A stretch of 64,000 nucleotides of DNA, taken from assembly GCA_002914845.1 (NCBI GenBank), contig JXTC01000186.1:305456-369455 (forward strand), written 5' to 3'. Shown here piece by piece: positions 1 through 11,200 of the stretch (positions within the stretch are counted from its first letter, which is position 1; every line of letters starts with the position of its first letter). Origin of the DNA: Trema orientale (lineage: Eukaryota; Streptophyta; Magnoliopsida; Rosales; Cannabaceae). The translations under genes and the position numbers were made by a program. The notes beneath the pieces were generated by a model. It was not told where the DNA came from. It saw nothing but the letters and a program-made list of their open reading frames with translations, and did not search any database.

Positions 1-496
1 TCGGGTCTCAAAAGGAAATTTTCTTTCACAATCCAAAAGTAACTAATTAAAGATACATCTAATTAATTTAACCATTTATGCCCTAAGAAAGAATCAAACA
101 GGAACGTAAACCCTTTTTTTCCCAAGGAGCCGTTAATTTTGTCCCAACTACCACAAGAGAAAGCAAAAGGCAAAAAAAATGAGAGCCGGGAAAAAAAATA
201 AATCAAAACAAATCAGTGACACTTTGAAGAAATTTTATTAACATTTAACATTCTAGTATTCTATTCAGTTTTTATGTCTCGACTTATATCCAACCTATAA
301 ATCAATGAAACATAATTTAAAATATGGAACTATTTAATCAATTTTTCTTTTTTACTTTATCATTTTTATTTAAGATTTAACATATGATATCAATTCATTT
401 GTTGGACATAAATTGATACATCAAAATTGCACATAGCATTTTAATAAATTTTTTTTTTTTTGAATTAGGGACGGGGCCATTGAAACTTAAAGTCCA
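1..496. other. AT-rich spacer, no gene seen
   Basis: I see no coding pattern, tRNA-like fold or recognisable element here. The stretch is dominated by A and T runs. Confidence 0.5.
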
Positions 497-1067
497 AGCC
501 TATGTTTGGTAAGAAAGAAAAGTGAGTAGAAAGAAAGGGTAGGAGAGTAAAACGAAGGAAAAATGGAAAAGAAAAAGAGAAAAAAAAAAGTTGTTTGTTA
601 GGAAGAAAAAAGAAGGGAAATTAGGAGTGGGAAAAATGGTAGAACCTGCAATTTTAAAATATGATTAATAAGTGAGATCACATTTATTAAAATATCCTCA
701 CATAGTAATTTTAAATTATCAATAAAGAGGATAAAATAGTCATTCTTAAAATAAATTATTTTTTTCCCTATCTACCATGTCTAGAACTTGGATTTTGGAG
801 GGAAAGGGAAAAAAAAATTGTAAGGGCTTCCATTTTTCTCTTGTTTGGATTCAAACAAAAACTAAGAGAAAATTTTTTCACAAAAAAACGAGTATTAGAT
901 TTTACGTCATTTATTAGTATATATGAATTTTGACGAATTGATTATGAAAGAGAAAATTTTCAAAAAAATGTCCTATAAAATTTTTGAAATATATATATAT
1001 TTTTTCTCCTTGACTTTTCTCTCACAATTTTCTTTTCTCCTAAAAATCTAGGTTCCAAACAAAGGCC
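497..1067. mobile_element. Tourist-like MITE (approximate ends)
   Basis: The left end reads GCCTATGTTTGGTAAG and the right end, on the other strand, GGCCTTTGTTTGGAACC. This is the 'GGCC..GTTTGG' end style of Tourist/PIF-type MITEs. An internal GTTTGGATTCAAAC near 845 suggests a nested or composite element. Related ends recur at 20.83-21.13 kb and 50.34 kb. The ends are approximate and I found no clear target duplication. Confidence 0.4.
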
Positions 1068-2040
1068 ATATATGCCCTCTAAAAAAAATTCTTTTCCAAC
1101 CTACATACGGATAGCTTTATTGTCACCCATCTATCTATTCTTCCCACAATATTTCTAAAACCACACTATTAATTCAAATTAAAACATTAATTACTACTTT
1201 CTATACCCTTATTATTCCTAAATTATCCTTTAACTCCATTTTGTATCTTCTCTTCCTACACACTTCTGCTCCTATCCCCATCTCCAGCCCCTTTTCTCTT
1301 TCTCTAGCCATATATCCGCCCCTCTTATATATTTTTTTTCTTCCATGATTCTGACCCTTTTTTTAACTATACGAACTCAAAATCTTTACTAATTTATGTT
1401 GTAGTCAAATACTCATATAACTCTTAATTAACTAAATTGCTAAAAAAAAAAAAAAAAAAAAAAGCTACAGCTCTTATCGGGACTATACATATCTTGCGAA
1501 TATTGCAGCAGTGATTAGTGAAGGCTTAATTTTTAAAGTTTCAAAGTTTTAATTGCTTTATATATATAATGTTAGAGTTCCCAAAACAACAAAATCAAAT
1601 AAATTATGGCCTCGATGACCATGAAGGATGTGCAGCGATAGCGTCAAATTATTCAGAGAAAAAAAAAAAAAAAGCATCAGATCATATAGTGAAGAATAAA
1701 AAGGAAAAACAATAATTATTGTCATAATAGATTCGTAGTCTCTTAAATCATAATGCCCACGATGCAAATACCTCTGGTATAAAATTACAAAATTGATTTA
1801 GTTTGTCCATGTGCGAGGGTTAGGGTTTAAGAGAGAGGCAATTAATATACTATGATTTGTGAAAAAGGGTGTAAATAGTTTTTTTTTTTTTTTTCTTAAT
1901 ACAAAGTTTTGAGAGAGAGAGGTGTAAAAAGTTTGCTTTAAAAAAATAATATTTTATGCACTAAAAGGTAATTTTATTTAAAGTTCTTCTAGTACTAAAA
2001 ATAATAAGCGTCGAGAACAAATAGAAGACGATAATAGAAG
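1068..2040. other. AT-rich spacer
   Basis: It holds poly-A and poly-T tracts, for example near 1442-1463 and 1880-1895, and a short GA run near 1910. I see nothing gene-like. Confidence 0.45.
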
Positions 2041-2276
2041 GACATAAATAGGATTAATTTAGGCTAAAATGACTTTTTTTGTGTGCAATTTTTCAAAAAT
2101 AATATTTTAAAATGTGTCAATGATGTTTTGACTTATGGTCAAAACTTATTGACAATGAAAAAATCATAAATAATAATTTTTTTATAATCAAAAAATTCTT
2201 GATACTTTCAAAAATATTATTTTTAGAAAAATAAATCAAAAAAATCATTTTGGCCCAAATTAGTTCTATTCATGTC
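2041..2276. mobile_element. Short inverted-repeat MITE
   Basis: The left arm begins GACATAAATAGGATTAATTT. The right arm on the opposite strand begins GACATGAATAGAACTAATTT. Both continue into a matching GGCYAAAATGAYTTTTTT stretch, giving inverted arms of about 60 bp around an AT-rich loop. A partial relative of one arm occurs near 35.93-35.96 kb. I see no coding capacity and could not define a target duplication. Confidence 0.6.
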
Positions 2277-2289
2277 ATTTTTTCTGCAA

Positions 2290-2830
2290 ATTTTTCTTTC
2301 TGTCCCATTTTCTCTCTACTAAAATACTAAACATACCCACGTATCTCATCACAGGCAGTAACTGTAAGGTGTGATTAGTACTAGTGGGACCACGAGCATT
2401 TGAGTGAATTAATAAGGGTAAAAGGTCAAACAAAAAAATTGCCTTGATCTGACGGTCCAAATCATCTGATCAATTTGTTCGAGACATATCACATCACATC
2501 ACAGGCTCTTGTGTTCATAAGATTATATAGTTGCAACAGCGGAGATACAGAGACCCCGCAACTATCTTCAATGCTGTCCGTAGATTTTTGGATTGATGTC
2601 CTTGTGTTACTTCCACCGAAAAAACTGTCAGAAATCTTATTTAATCATCGACCGTACACGTGGCATATACGACTACGACCATTCATTCTTACGGGTCCTA
2701 CCTAGTGGCTCAAGAGGAAAAATCACGTCATCTGCAATCTGTCTCCGGACGTGCAAACACATGAGACAATCAGTCAAAATCGTCGGATCGGTACACAGTA
2801 AGGAGTAGTAGGCCCTCTCCCACCTTACAA
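2290..2830. other. GC-elevated single-copy-looking stretch
   Basis: It is less AT-biased than its surroundings and carries promoter-like words, such as ACACGTGGC (an ABRE/G-box core) near 2657 and CACGTCA near 2724. I recognise no protein in either strand, and the short frames here look accidental. It could be an old promoter or an orphan gene fragment. Confidence 0.25.
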
Positions 2831-2977
2831 AACAGAAAATACTTATCCATTTTTAATTTAGGATTTTTGCAACACCACTATTTCTAAGTCATATTGTACA
2901 TGGCACAGCACAACTTCTTAGTACTACATGCTAGTAAATAATGTTTTAAGTTTTAAAACTTATAAGAAGATTATTAA

Positions 2978-3774
2978 GGACTTATTTGGATTCACTTTTA
3001 TTTTCTGTATTTTATTTTTTTGAAAAATAGAAAAAAAATTTTAGAAATTTGTTTGACAACCTTGTTTTTATTTTTTGTTTTTAAAAATTGTTACTAAAAA
3101 TTTCAAAAAAAAAAAGTGGTAATAAAAAATTTCTAATACCTTTTTTTTTAATAAATTTTGAAAACAAAAAAACATACAAATATTTATACACAACTACATA
3201 CATACATATATGTATATACATATATAAATATACGTTTATATAACTTTTTCTCTTATTATTTGCACTTTATTGTTTTTGGAAACAAGTAGTGAAATAAAGT
3301 TTGTCAAGCATATTTTTTGTTTATTCCATTTTGAGAGTGTTGAAAAAGTACTATCTCGTTGAGAGGTTCTATACATCTGCCCATTCTCAAGGTATTTCTT
3401 TAGACAAAGACCCTGTTTTCCTCTTTTCGGATGAAATATTTCTCAGAACATGGAGTGTGAATCAAACCCATGTTTGAATTGAAATTGAGATACTGATGCA
3501 AGTTCTTCTCTTCTAAATCAGACAGATTCATATCTGAAAGAGGTTGATAATAAGTTCTCTCAAAATGGCTTCATTTGTATCCTATATCCTCGAATGGAAT
3601 TAAAAGATGTGGATCGGTAGGTATAGTAATGTTTTTTATACTAGAAGAATCCACATTGACTCCACTAGAAGAATCATCTGAAACAAAACTAAAAATTGAA
3701 AACCAAAATAAAATTTTTACTTTTATTTTCAATTTATTTAAACAAAAAAACTAGAAGTGAATCAAAGCAAACCC
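2978..3774. mobile_element. Tourist-like MITE A, carrying an inserted chimeric segment
   Basis: The element starts GGACTTATTTGGATTCAC and ends GTGAATCAAAGCAAACCC, and is flanked by TAA (2975-2977 and 3775-3777). The outer parts align along their length with MITE B next door. A has about 365 extra bases (about 3323-3690) that B lacks; the first 244 match chloroplast ycf2. The 3-bp TAA target and GTTTGG-style ends fit PIF/Harbinger-type MITEs. Confidence 0.7.
3323..3566 (-). pseudogene. ycf2: Nuclear copy of a chloroplast ycf2 fragment (NUPT)
   Basis: Read on the minus strand this encodes a piece of the large plastid protein Ycf2. Recognisable stretches are [39 protein letters not shown] and then [19 protein letters not shown]. 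These follow the same order as in intact Ycf2, with scattered substitutions. It has neither the start nor the end of the gene, so it is a non-functional plastid insertion. It begins abruptly at the MITE boundary and stops at 3566, next to about 120 bp of unidentified DNA that came in with it or later. The identification rests on my memory of the Ycf2 sequence. Confidence 0.85.
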
Positions 3775-3777
3775 TAA

Positions 3778-4214
3778 AGGCTTGCTTGGATTCACTTTCA
3801 TTTTCTGTTTTTTGTTTTTTAAAACAAAAAAATAGAAATTTTTTTTAGAAGTTTACTTGGCAACCTTATTTTTATTTTTTTGTCTTTAAAAATTGTTACC
3901 AAAATTTTTTAAAAAAAAGTAGTAATAAATAATTTCAAATACCTTTATTGTTTTAAACAAATTTCAAAAACAAAAGAACATACAAATATTTGTACACAAG
4001 TGCATACATACATATATGTATATACATACACAAATATAAGTCCATATGATTTTTTCTCTCGTTATTTACACTTTATTATTTTTGCAAACAAGTAGTGAAA
4101 TAAAGTTTATCAAACATGTTTCTTATTTATAAAAATGGAAAACTAAAACAAAATTTTTACTTCTATTTTCAATTTATTTAAACAAAAAAACTGGATGTGA
4201 ATCCAAACAAGCCC
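3778..4214. mobile_element. Tourist-like MITE B, adjacent to MITE A
   Basis: It starts AGGCTTGCTTGGATTCAC and ends GTGAATCCAAACAAGCCC, with TAA on both sides (3775-3777 and 4215-4217). The interior matches MITE A apart from A's insert. A and B share the middle TAA, so one probably inserted at the edge of the other. Confidence 0.7.
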
Positions 4215-4217
4215 TAA

Positions 4218-5693
4218 GTGTTCTTAAAAACTACACGTTAATAAAACGGTTTTAAGTCTTAAAACTTATAAGGCGATTATTAAGTACTTAGTGCCAGTAT
4301 CTTTTAGTATTGCTCATATCATTACCAAACAAAAATATGATGTGGCAAGAAAGGACTAACACATTATTAGAATTAGATCAAGCAAAAATGTTTTTCACCA
4401 TAGTTGGGCTAACAAAATATTCACATATCAATTATTTATTGTTGGCAATTATGAGAAATTAATGACTATAAGTTTTATTTAATTAATTCATCTATAAAAC
4501 TAATTTTACTAATGAGAACTGACACTTAGGTTGTTTTTTTTTTTTTTTAATCCTATTAGGATGAATATTATTACTTTTAGATCAAATAGTATTTAAGTGA
4601 TATAGAATCTTTATGATAATCTTCCAATAAGTAAGAAAATTTTGCTATTTCTGCCTTTCCTACTACAAAATCTTCCTCAATATGATCAGTTGGAATCATA
4701 TCTATTAATAACGGATTGGAAATTTTAAAGTTTTAGACTTCTAATTGAAAGCCTATATGGATAGAAGTTGATTTTGAGCTATTATAGAAAAATCCTAATG
4801 CTTTTTAAATAATGATTGATGACTTTTATTGCTCTTATTTTTCTTTGAACAAGTTAGAAATCGACTTCCCTAAAAAATATATCAACATTTAGATGATCCG
4901 TTGGATATTATATTGTTAGATATTAAATTAGTTAAAAATTCTTGATTGTAGTATTCAATCAAGTCATAAAGTATGTAAGTATAATTGATTGGATGGATAT
5001 GAACCCGAGAACTAATATATATTTATTGATTTTTTTGATTTTTTTAACATTATAATATTTGATTGAACCTCTTAGGAAAAAATTATTGTCAAACGTATCA
5101 ATCGTAAATATTGTAAGAAATTTGTTTTCAAAATAAATATATTGTAAGAAATTTCATTTAGTTTTTAGTTCGTTGAAGATATATTAAAATACTCCATTCT
5201 ACCTAAATAAATTCTTATCTTAATAATACGAAATTTAAAAAATAAACAAACATCATAGAAAATCTTTTTTTCTCCCTTTTGCTTGATAAACAACAAAGGA
5301 GATTTGTCATTTATATCTTCAAAATAAACCTAAAAATATTCACAAGCCAAACAAAGACTTAAAAAGATAAACCTTTTTCCTTCTTTTTTATGGTATATAG
5401 AGAAATGGGTTATTTGAAGCTTTTTTTATAAATAAAAAAAGAATCAATCAAGCATTTAATATATGAAATCTCGGTCCTAAATTCTAGTCACACGGGGATA
5501 GGTGTGAAAACTTATTATCCCTAATGGGGTAGAGGTGGGGATTTGGCAGCAGTAGATATTTTCCTTTTATTTGTAATAAGTGAAAATCAATAGTAGCCTA
5601 ACTTTTTTTTTTTTTAAAAAAAAGAATCAATTATGAGACTATAATATTCATTATAAGAAGTAAATTACCAAGGATTCGCAAGCATAGGCCTGA
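4218..5693. other. AT-rich spacer; possible SINE relic near 5.46-5.62 kb
   Basis: I see no gene. The segment at about 5565-5610, ending in TTTGTAATAAGTG then GCCTAAC, resembles the tail of the SINE-like piece at 61.74 kb, so a decayed SINE may lie here. The poly-T/poly-A at 5605-5625 fits such a tail. Confidence 0.3.
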
Positions 5694-5701
5694 CTGGATG
5701 G

Positions 5702-6374
5702 TAGGGATGTCAACGGGACGGGGCAGGATCGGTTTGATGTTTACCATCCTCATCCCCATTATTATTTTACTATACCATCCATGCATTATTCATTATTTAA
5801 TTTGGTGCGGGGCAATTTCGGGGAATTCCCATCGGGGATCGGTTTCCCCATTAGTATATCGGGGTTCCCGTTTGGAATCGTCATCTTGAATAAATTACAC
5901 AATCCTATATTAGTCTAAATATTTTAAAAATCAAAATTAAAGTTAACTTCATTGAAAATTCCAATTTTAGACCTAAATAACCAAAAAACACATTCAAATA
6001 AAACTTTAACATGTTAGAATTGTCAAATATAAAATATTTAATACCAAAATTATATAACATATCATTCATTCATAAAGCTAACACAATCCCAAATAACTCA
6101 AACAATATTAGTATATGACTATATATTATTAGATCTTTTTTTTTAAAAAAAAAAATCTACTTGAATCACTATTATATAAAAAATAGAAATTAATTTATAT
6201 ATAATCGAGGGGGGTCGGTGCGAGGCACTCAATCCCAAGCCCGCCCCGTCCCGCTAAATATTAAACAGGGAATCCCCACCCCATGTCCCGCACCATTTAT
6301 AACGGCCAAAGCCTGCCCCATTCGGATCGGTGCATTGTGGTGCACCACCCCGTTCGGTGAAATTGACATCCCTA
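5702..6374. mobile_element. hAT-type MITE with GC-rich ends
   Basis: Both ends read TAGGGATGTCAA going inwards: the left at 5702 and the right, on the other strand, ending at 6374. An 8-bp flanking duplication, CTGGATGG (5694-5701) and CTGGATAG (6375-6382), differs at one base. Terminal TAGGGATGTCAA and an 8-bp target are typical of hAT non-autonomous elements. The ends are rich in CGGG/CCCCG words and the middle is AT-rich. It has no transposase. Confidence 0.8.
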
Positions 6375-6382
6375 CTGGATAG

Positions 6383-7829
6383 TGCTAAATAATCATATTA
6401 GTGTCTAGCATCACATTCATGTTTTTTTTATAAAAAAAAAAAAAAGGAAAAAGAAAAAAGAGGCCATATAAACAGGCTTCAAGTTTACATGATATATTGC
6501 TTCTATCGTGATGGTAACAAATATTCTTTATGTTCTTTTTGAGTCATGCCACCGGATGACTTGGTCACGAGGACAACTAAGTCTTAGTTTACTTACAAGG
6601 GTGCCCTACCTTAAAATAAAGGGTTGCCCATGGAGCTCGGTCCCAAGGGGTACTGTACTTGCCCCTCCAAGTGTTAAAGGGCAGTTCACCATTGTTGCCT
6701 TGTTGGACCAGTTTTCTGTTCTGTTAGGAAGGGCACATATGACCTGCTCCCATAATTGAATAATATCCTTTGACAAATGGTGTTTTATTGTATTAGACTA
6801 TAGTTATATAGAATATTTAATCAGAAGAATTAAATAATTTCGCACTACTAATAATTTTATCATATAGTATTCATTGTCCATGAAGCCGAACTGTTAGGCT
6901 AGTTTGATATTGTAACAAGTCCAGGAAAAAAAAATAAAAAATGGGTTTATATTATGACAAATAATAATGATAATACAACGAAAACCAAACAATCTTATTC
7001 ATGCAACATGGCCTTAATCATTTAATATTATGATGATGTTCAATAAAAAAAGCATAGTTAAATGAGGAGCTTCCAAGGTGTTATAAAAGAAAAGTCTCTA
7101 ACCTAATCATGTGGGGGTCCATTGGTACAACACCCATGTGATTTCGTTAAGGAAGGAATAAAAAATATTATATTAGCCGAACAAAAACAAATTTAAAATG
7201 TATGGTGTTCTAATGTAGACTTGGGCATGCATAAGTAGCATGATAAATCATGTCTAATCTAAGATATATAAATATGAGTGAGAAAATTGGACATTATATA
7301 ATGGAGATGATAATTACAATATAACACAACTCCATAATTGACATTAACTGGAAGATATTTTAAAGCATTGAAGATTTGGAAGTGCATGTATCAAGAGGGA
7401 ATTTAGGCCAACATCCTGTCTTAGAGACCAGACTGAAACATCTGAGGAACTGAATCACTAATATTATAATTTTATACCATTTTTCCATGAACAAATAATT
7501 GAACTTCCATGCTTGTAAAAATTAACAATGAAGAATTGGCTTTTTGTATGATTGGCCAAATGGGTTCTAAAAGACTAATACAGATTGATAAACCACAAGA
7601 ATTGATCCGACTTGTACTTGAGAAGCATAAAGAAAGTTAAGAGAGGCTAAGTAAACCAACGGGTTTAAAGTACTCTAGTAAATTCACAAATCATAATGCA
7701 ATTACCCAGTTACACGTATTGTTAACGGAACTAAACCAGTAGCCAAAAGACTAGTCTACTTACTTGTAAGATGATTATGGAGATGGTATATGATCCGAAA
7801 TAAAGTTGCAAATAATTCTCCCTATATAA
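6383..7829. other. Spacer downstream of HAM1; no gene recognised
   Basis: The open frame at 6508-6759 lies in a GC-elevated patch, but its product matches nothing I know and it has no partner in the second HAM unit. The rest is AT-rich. The patch at about 6540-6750 may be a fragment of an old element. Confidence 0.35.
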
Positions 7830-8300
7830 ACTTTTTGTTATTTTCTCATGATAGACCTGAACAAGGAATCGGCATAAGATTGATGATATCAAATTTGGAA
7901 AGTTGAAAAGCATTTGAGAGTGAATATGATACCAAAAAAACAAAATGTTATTTGCAGAGGAAAAAGTAGGTACAATTTGCTTGGTTATGCTTTGTTTTTG
8001 TTGTGAAATGTACAACAGTCACCACCTTAATTAAGAGCAACAAAAGAAACAATATCCAAATCCCAAGTAAGAAACTGGAATGAAAATCCAAGAACCATAC
8101 AAAGCCTTAAAGTTACTTCAGTGTTTGGACTTTTGATTCAAAATAATAAGCCTACAGCACATAGACAATTAGCATAGGAGAAGAAGCTGAAGAAAGAAAA
8201 TTTCTAAAAGGATCAGATAACTAAAAGCAGTAAGTTATGCAGCACCTCCAAGCTGAGGCCAATTTCAAAATGCCGGCTTTTCGATCTTCAGCACCGGCAG
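7830..8300 (-). other. HAM1 3' flank / 3' UTR, homologous to HAM2 3' flank
   Basis: It aligns collinearly with about 26190-26647. Shared landmarks are TTATTTTCTCATG, the AATGATACCA/TATGATACCA region, and the CACATAGACAATTAGC region close to each stop codon. An 18-bp copy of the terminal coding segment, CACCTCCAAGCTGAGGCC on the plus strand, appears twice: at 8243-8260 in this flank and at 8305-8322 over the stop region. HAM2 lacks the second copy. Confidence 0.6.
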
Positions 8301-10532
8301 TCAACACCTCCAAGCTGAGGCCGAGATCAGCTCCTTTCGCTGCCAGCAAAGGGCAAGTGAAGACTGTTTCTTCTCAACATGGAAGCCCCTAACAGGAGTC
8401 CGCTGCACCAAACACTCAGCTTGGGACTCTGTGAAGTTACTGAATGTCAATGGCGAAAACCCAGAATTCAAAAACGAAGATCTCCACGGAGGTGTTCTAT
8501 CGGGAGAACGGTGGCGACTCAGCACGGTTTTCTCAATTCCTGGTTGAAGTAAGAACTTTTCAATCTTTTGCAGGGCGTCTAGGTTGACATTAACTGCGTC
8601 AAGTGATTCAAGCAGGCCTGAATAGGAGTGAAAAGCATGAATGATTTGGAGCGGAAATGGAACATCTGTTCGATCACACCCTCTTTCCAAAGAGACCACA
8701 ACTTTTGGGGAGAGCTGTTTTACAAAGCGGAGGACCAAAGGAAGGGATAGAGGGTAGCTGGAAAAGGAACCAATTGGGAGATTCACTGCAATTGCCTCAC
8801 CTTCTGAGATATGTAGAGGCAGCGGCCAAGAACCAGAGTTCAACAATTCCACGCTTACAATTTCGAGCTCGAATGCCAAGTTGAGTTCAGCAGCAAAATG
8901 TTTCAGGTTTTCTTGAGTGAAACCAAGCTCGAATTCGTCGTGTGTGGATGGGGACGCAAATGCAGTAATTTTAAGAGAACCCGCACCACCATTTCTCAAG
9001 GCAAGCTCTTGCATAAAAGAAGCCCATTGGCCACCATAGCCAATATCAAAATCAATAACATGAATTCTACCAAAGCCTTCCATGGCTTCTAAAATGGCTT
9101 GGTTACAAGTAAAATTGGCAAATTGAAGGACCGGCGAGATTTCAGAGAATGTTTTGTAAGCTCCAATCTTAAAAATGAGATTAAAGGGCGGTAAAGCCAA
9201 TGAGTTGTGGAGGAGCAACTCTAAGGCCTCCTTGAAATAGAAAGCAGCCCGTTGAAAAGGCTTACCAAGAGGAGAGACATGGTGATTGAGCCGCGCCAAT
9301 ATCCCTTGCGCGAGTACCGGATTCCCGGTTTCTATCAGCTCTGCAGCCTTGGAAAGCTGGTCAATCAACGCATGCTGAAGCTGGTGGTTCGCCAATTCGT
9401 CTCCCGCTCCTGGACTCATCATCTTCTGCTTTGCCCCTGCCATAGTTGGCCTCTGATGGAGCAATTGGAGCTGCTGTTCCTGTCCCCGAATAAACACCTC
9501 TTGCCCAGAACTCGGAAACTGAACCTTCTGGACCTGATAGTTAGGCCCAACGGCACTGGTATTAAGCCGCTTGGCCGGCGGTTGAGAAATCACATGGTGC
9601 TCTTGTAACTGGGCATATGTCAAAGGCATAACCAACGCTGGATTTTGAGCCATATTAGCTTGATTCTGGTTTATGACCACCTGAGGATTGAAAACCTGAG
9701 GCTTTGCATCCATAGACTCAACCAACTGCTGCTGCTGTTGTTGTTGTTGATGAAACGCCAAAGGAGAAAGCGAAACTGGCAAAAGACTGTTAGCCGAAGC
9801 AGAAAACATGGGATTAATGGGGTTGGAAGCTGAACCATGCCTGGTATTGTTGTTGTGAGCATTTGGGGTAGCACTATTGAAAGGGAAACCAGAACAAGTT
9901 GTTCCTTGTCCAGAAGGGTCAATAACGCTGCCCACCAAATTCCCACCATTGGGTTCGAACCCAAATCCCTGATCCACCACACCAAACCCTCCTGCATTGA
10001 ATTCCATCTCTTGGGAAACACTCCCGCTCTGCAAAAGCTTGTTCAAACCCAGAGATGGGTCATCAACATCCGCCATAATCAATCTCATAATGGACTGCTC
10101 TTGGCCTGGTGACTCAGATAACACGCTCTCCCAATCCTCCATTCCAAGGCCACATGTTTCCTCCTCTAATGCTGCTCCTGCGCCTGATGGGGTCTCGGAT
10201 GCCGCCGCAGCAGCCACACCGGTGATGGTGGTGGTGTCGGTTGAGCCGGTTCCACCACCGTTGCCGCCGCCGCCGCCGCCGCAGCCGCTGCTGCCGAGAG
10301 AGGAAGACAGTGTTGAGGTGGATCTGGGAGGGCTTGGGCTTCTTCTAGTGTCGAGGACAGAGGTGGGCTCACTGCCCACATAGCAATTCTCTTTGCTGAT
10401 TAGAGCGTTCCACTTTCGTGGCCTTTGCTGCTGTAGTGACAATAGTGAATCTGAAGCAGTAGAAGAAGAAGAAAAGAAATCTAACACCCCCTTCCCTTGA
10501 AACTCCTCAAAGGGTAGGGGCATGGCCTTCAT
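8301..10532 (-). CDS. HAM: GRAS transcription factor, HAIRY MERISTEM (SCL6/22/27) type, copy 1
   Basis: A single-exon 743-residue protein. HAM proteins are nuclear co-regulators that keep shoot-meristem cells undifferentiated and act with WUSCHEL/WOX proteins (family knowledge). The N-terminus carries the HAM signature MPLPFEEFQGKGVLDFF, then glycine- and serine-rich linkers. Next come MEDWESVLSESPGQEQS, DDPSLGLNKLL and a short polyglutamine run. The GRAS domain starts near residue 389 (LIDQLSKAAELIETGNPVLA). It has the VHIID-type motif RIHVIDFD at 489-496 and ends in the SAW region with SASAWRC. The miR171 site covers codons for ILARLNH (411-417). An in-frame TAG directly before the ATG fixes the start. 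The closest relative in the window is the gene at 26648-28702. I infer it is functional because the frame is intact over 2.2 kb. Confidence 0.96.
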   Translation of the reverse strand: MKAMPLPFEEFQGKGVLDFFSSSSTASDSLLSLQQQRPRKWNALISKENCYVGSEPTSVLDTRRSPSPPRSTSTLSSSLGSSGCGGGGGGNGGGTGSTDTTTITGVAAAAASETPSGAGAALEEETCGLGMEDWESVLSESPGQEQSIMRLIMADVDDPSLGLNKLLQSGSVSQEMEFNAGGFGVVDQGFGFEPNGGNLVGSVIDPSGQGTTCSGFPFNSATPNAHNNNTRHGSASNPINPMFSASANSLLPVSLSPLAFHQQQQQQQQLVESMDAKPQVFNPQVVINQNQANMAQNPALVMPLTYAQLQEHHVISQPPAKRLNTSAVGPNYQVQKVQFPSSGQEVFIRGQEQQLQLLHQRPTMAGAKQKMMSPGAGDELANHQLQHALIDQLSKAAELIETGNPVLAQGILARLNHHVSPLGKPFQRAAFYFKEALELLLHNSLALPPFNLIFKIGAYKTFSEISPVLQFANFTCNQAILEAMEGFGRIHVIDFDIGYGGQWASFMQELALRNGGAGSLKITAFASPSTHDEFELGFTQENLKHFAAELNLAFELEIVSVELLNSGSWPLPLHISEGEAIAVNLPIGSFSSYPLSLPLVLRFVKQLSPKVVVSLERGCDRTDVPFPLQIIHAFHSYSGLLESLDAVNVNLDALQKIEKFLLQPGIEKTVLSRHRSPDRTPPWRSSFLNSGFSPLTFSNFTESQAECLVQRTPVRGFHVEKKQSSLALCWQRKELISASAWRC
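9283..9303 (-). promoter_or_regulatory. miR171 target site in HAM1 mRNA
   Basis: The plus strand here is identical over 21 nt to canonical plant miR171 (core TTGAGCCGCGCCAATATC), so the minus-strand transcript is fully complementary. miR171 is known to cleave HAM/SCL6 transcripts at this ILARLNH-coding position. The mature miR171 sequence is recalled, not searched. Confidence 0.95.
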
Positions 10533-11200
10533 CTAAAGCCAACAAACCGATGGATACCCAACAAACCAGGACCCCAGAAACCTCCAGTTTTCAATAAAAT
10601 AAGCACCCCCCACAAGCACCTCCTAGATGGGTTTTCCTCCAAATCTTGATACCGAGACACAAATTTGAAAAGAAGGGGGGAAAAAAAAGATTTTGAGAAG
10701 TAATTTTACAAATACAACTTGAGACTCAACAAAGAGGAGGACCCTTTTTTTTTTCTTTTTTTTTTTCTTTTTGGTGATAAATCCACAGCTCTAGAAGCTT
10801 ATCATCATCATCGTCACGGAACGCACACACCTTAGCTGCTCTTGCTTTCTTCTTCTTCTTCTTCTTCTTCTTCTACTACTAGTACTACTTCTTAAGCAGT
10901 TGGAGAGAGGAGCGAGCTTTACTCCCAAAAGGGTCAATTCGTTTTGTCCGTAGAATGACTCAGAGACCCATTTTGTGGAGTCGTCATCTAGTTGTTTTTT
11001 GTTGTTGTTTTTGGGTGGTTATAAGCTTTGGTGGTTTCTCCTTTCTCGTCTTCTGGTGCGTTTGTGTAATTGTGTATGTGTTTGTGTGTTTTGGAGTATT
11101 TTGTCTTCCCTCTGTTTTCTGCTATTTGGATGCGTGCAACATATACAAGTGGTAAAGTGCCCCCCTCCTCTCTCTCTCCCGTTTTTTTTAATTCTTTTCT
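10533..11200 (-). promoter_or_regulatory. HAM1 5' UTR and proximal promoter
   Basis: It aligns with about 28703-29300 upstream of HAM2. In mRNA sense it has a GAA-rich leader (plus-strand TTC repeats at 10848-10873, about 8 units). A block of about 71 bp at 11091-11161 is almost identical to 29192-29263. Beyond it lies a CT-rich tract. I could not locate the transcription start. Confidence 0.55.

Noticed and set aside
9671-10021. Second minus-strand frame inside HAM1 (116 codons), plus several plus-strand frames over both HAM genes
   Set aside because: They overlap a clear GRAS gene, and their products are low-complexity shadows of its Gln/Ser-rich codons.
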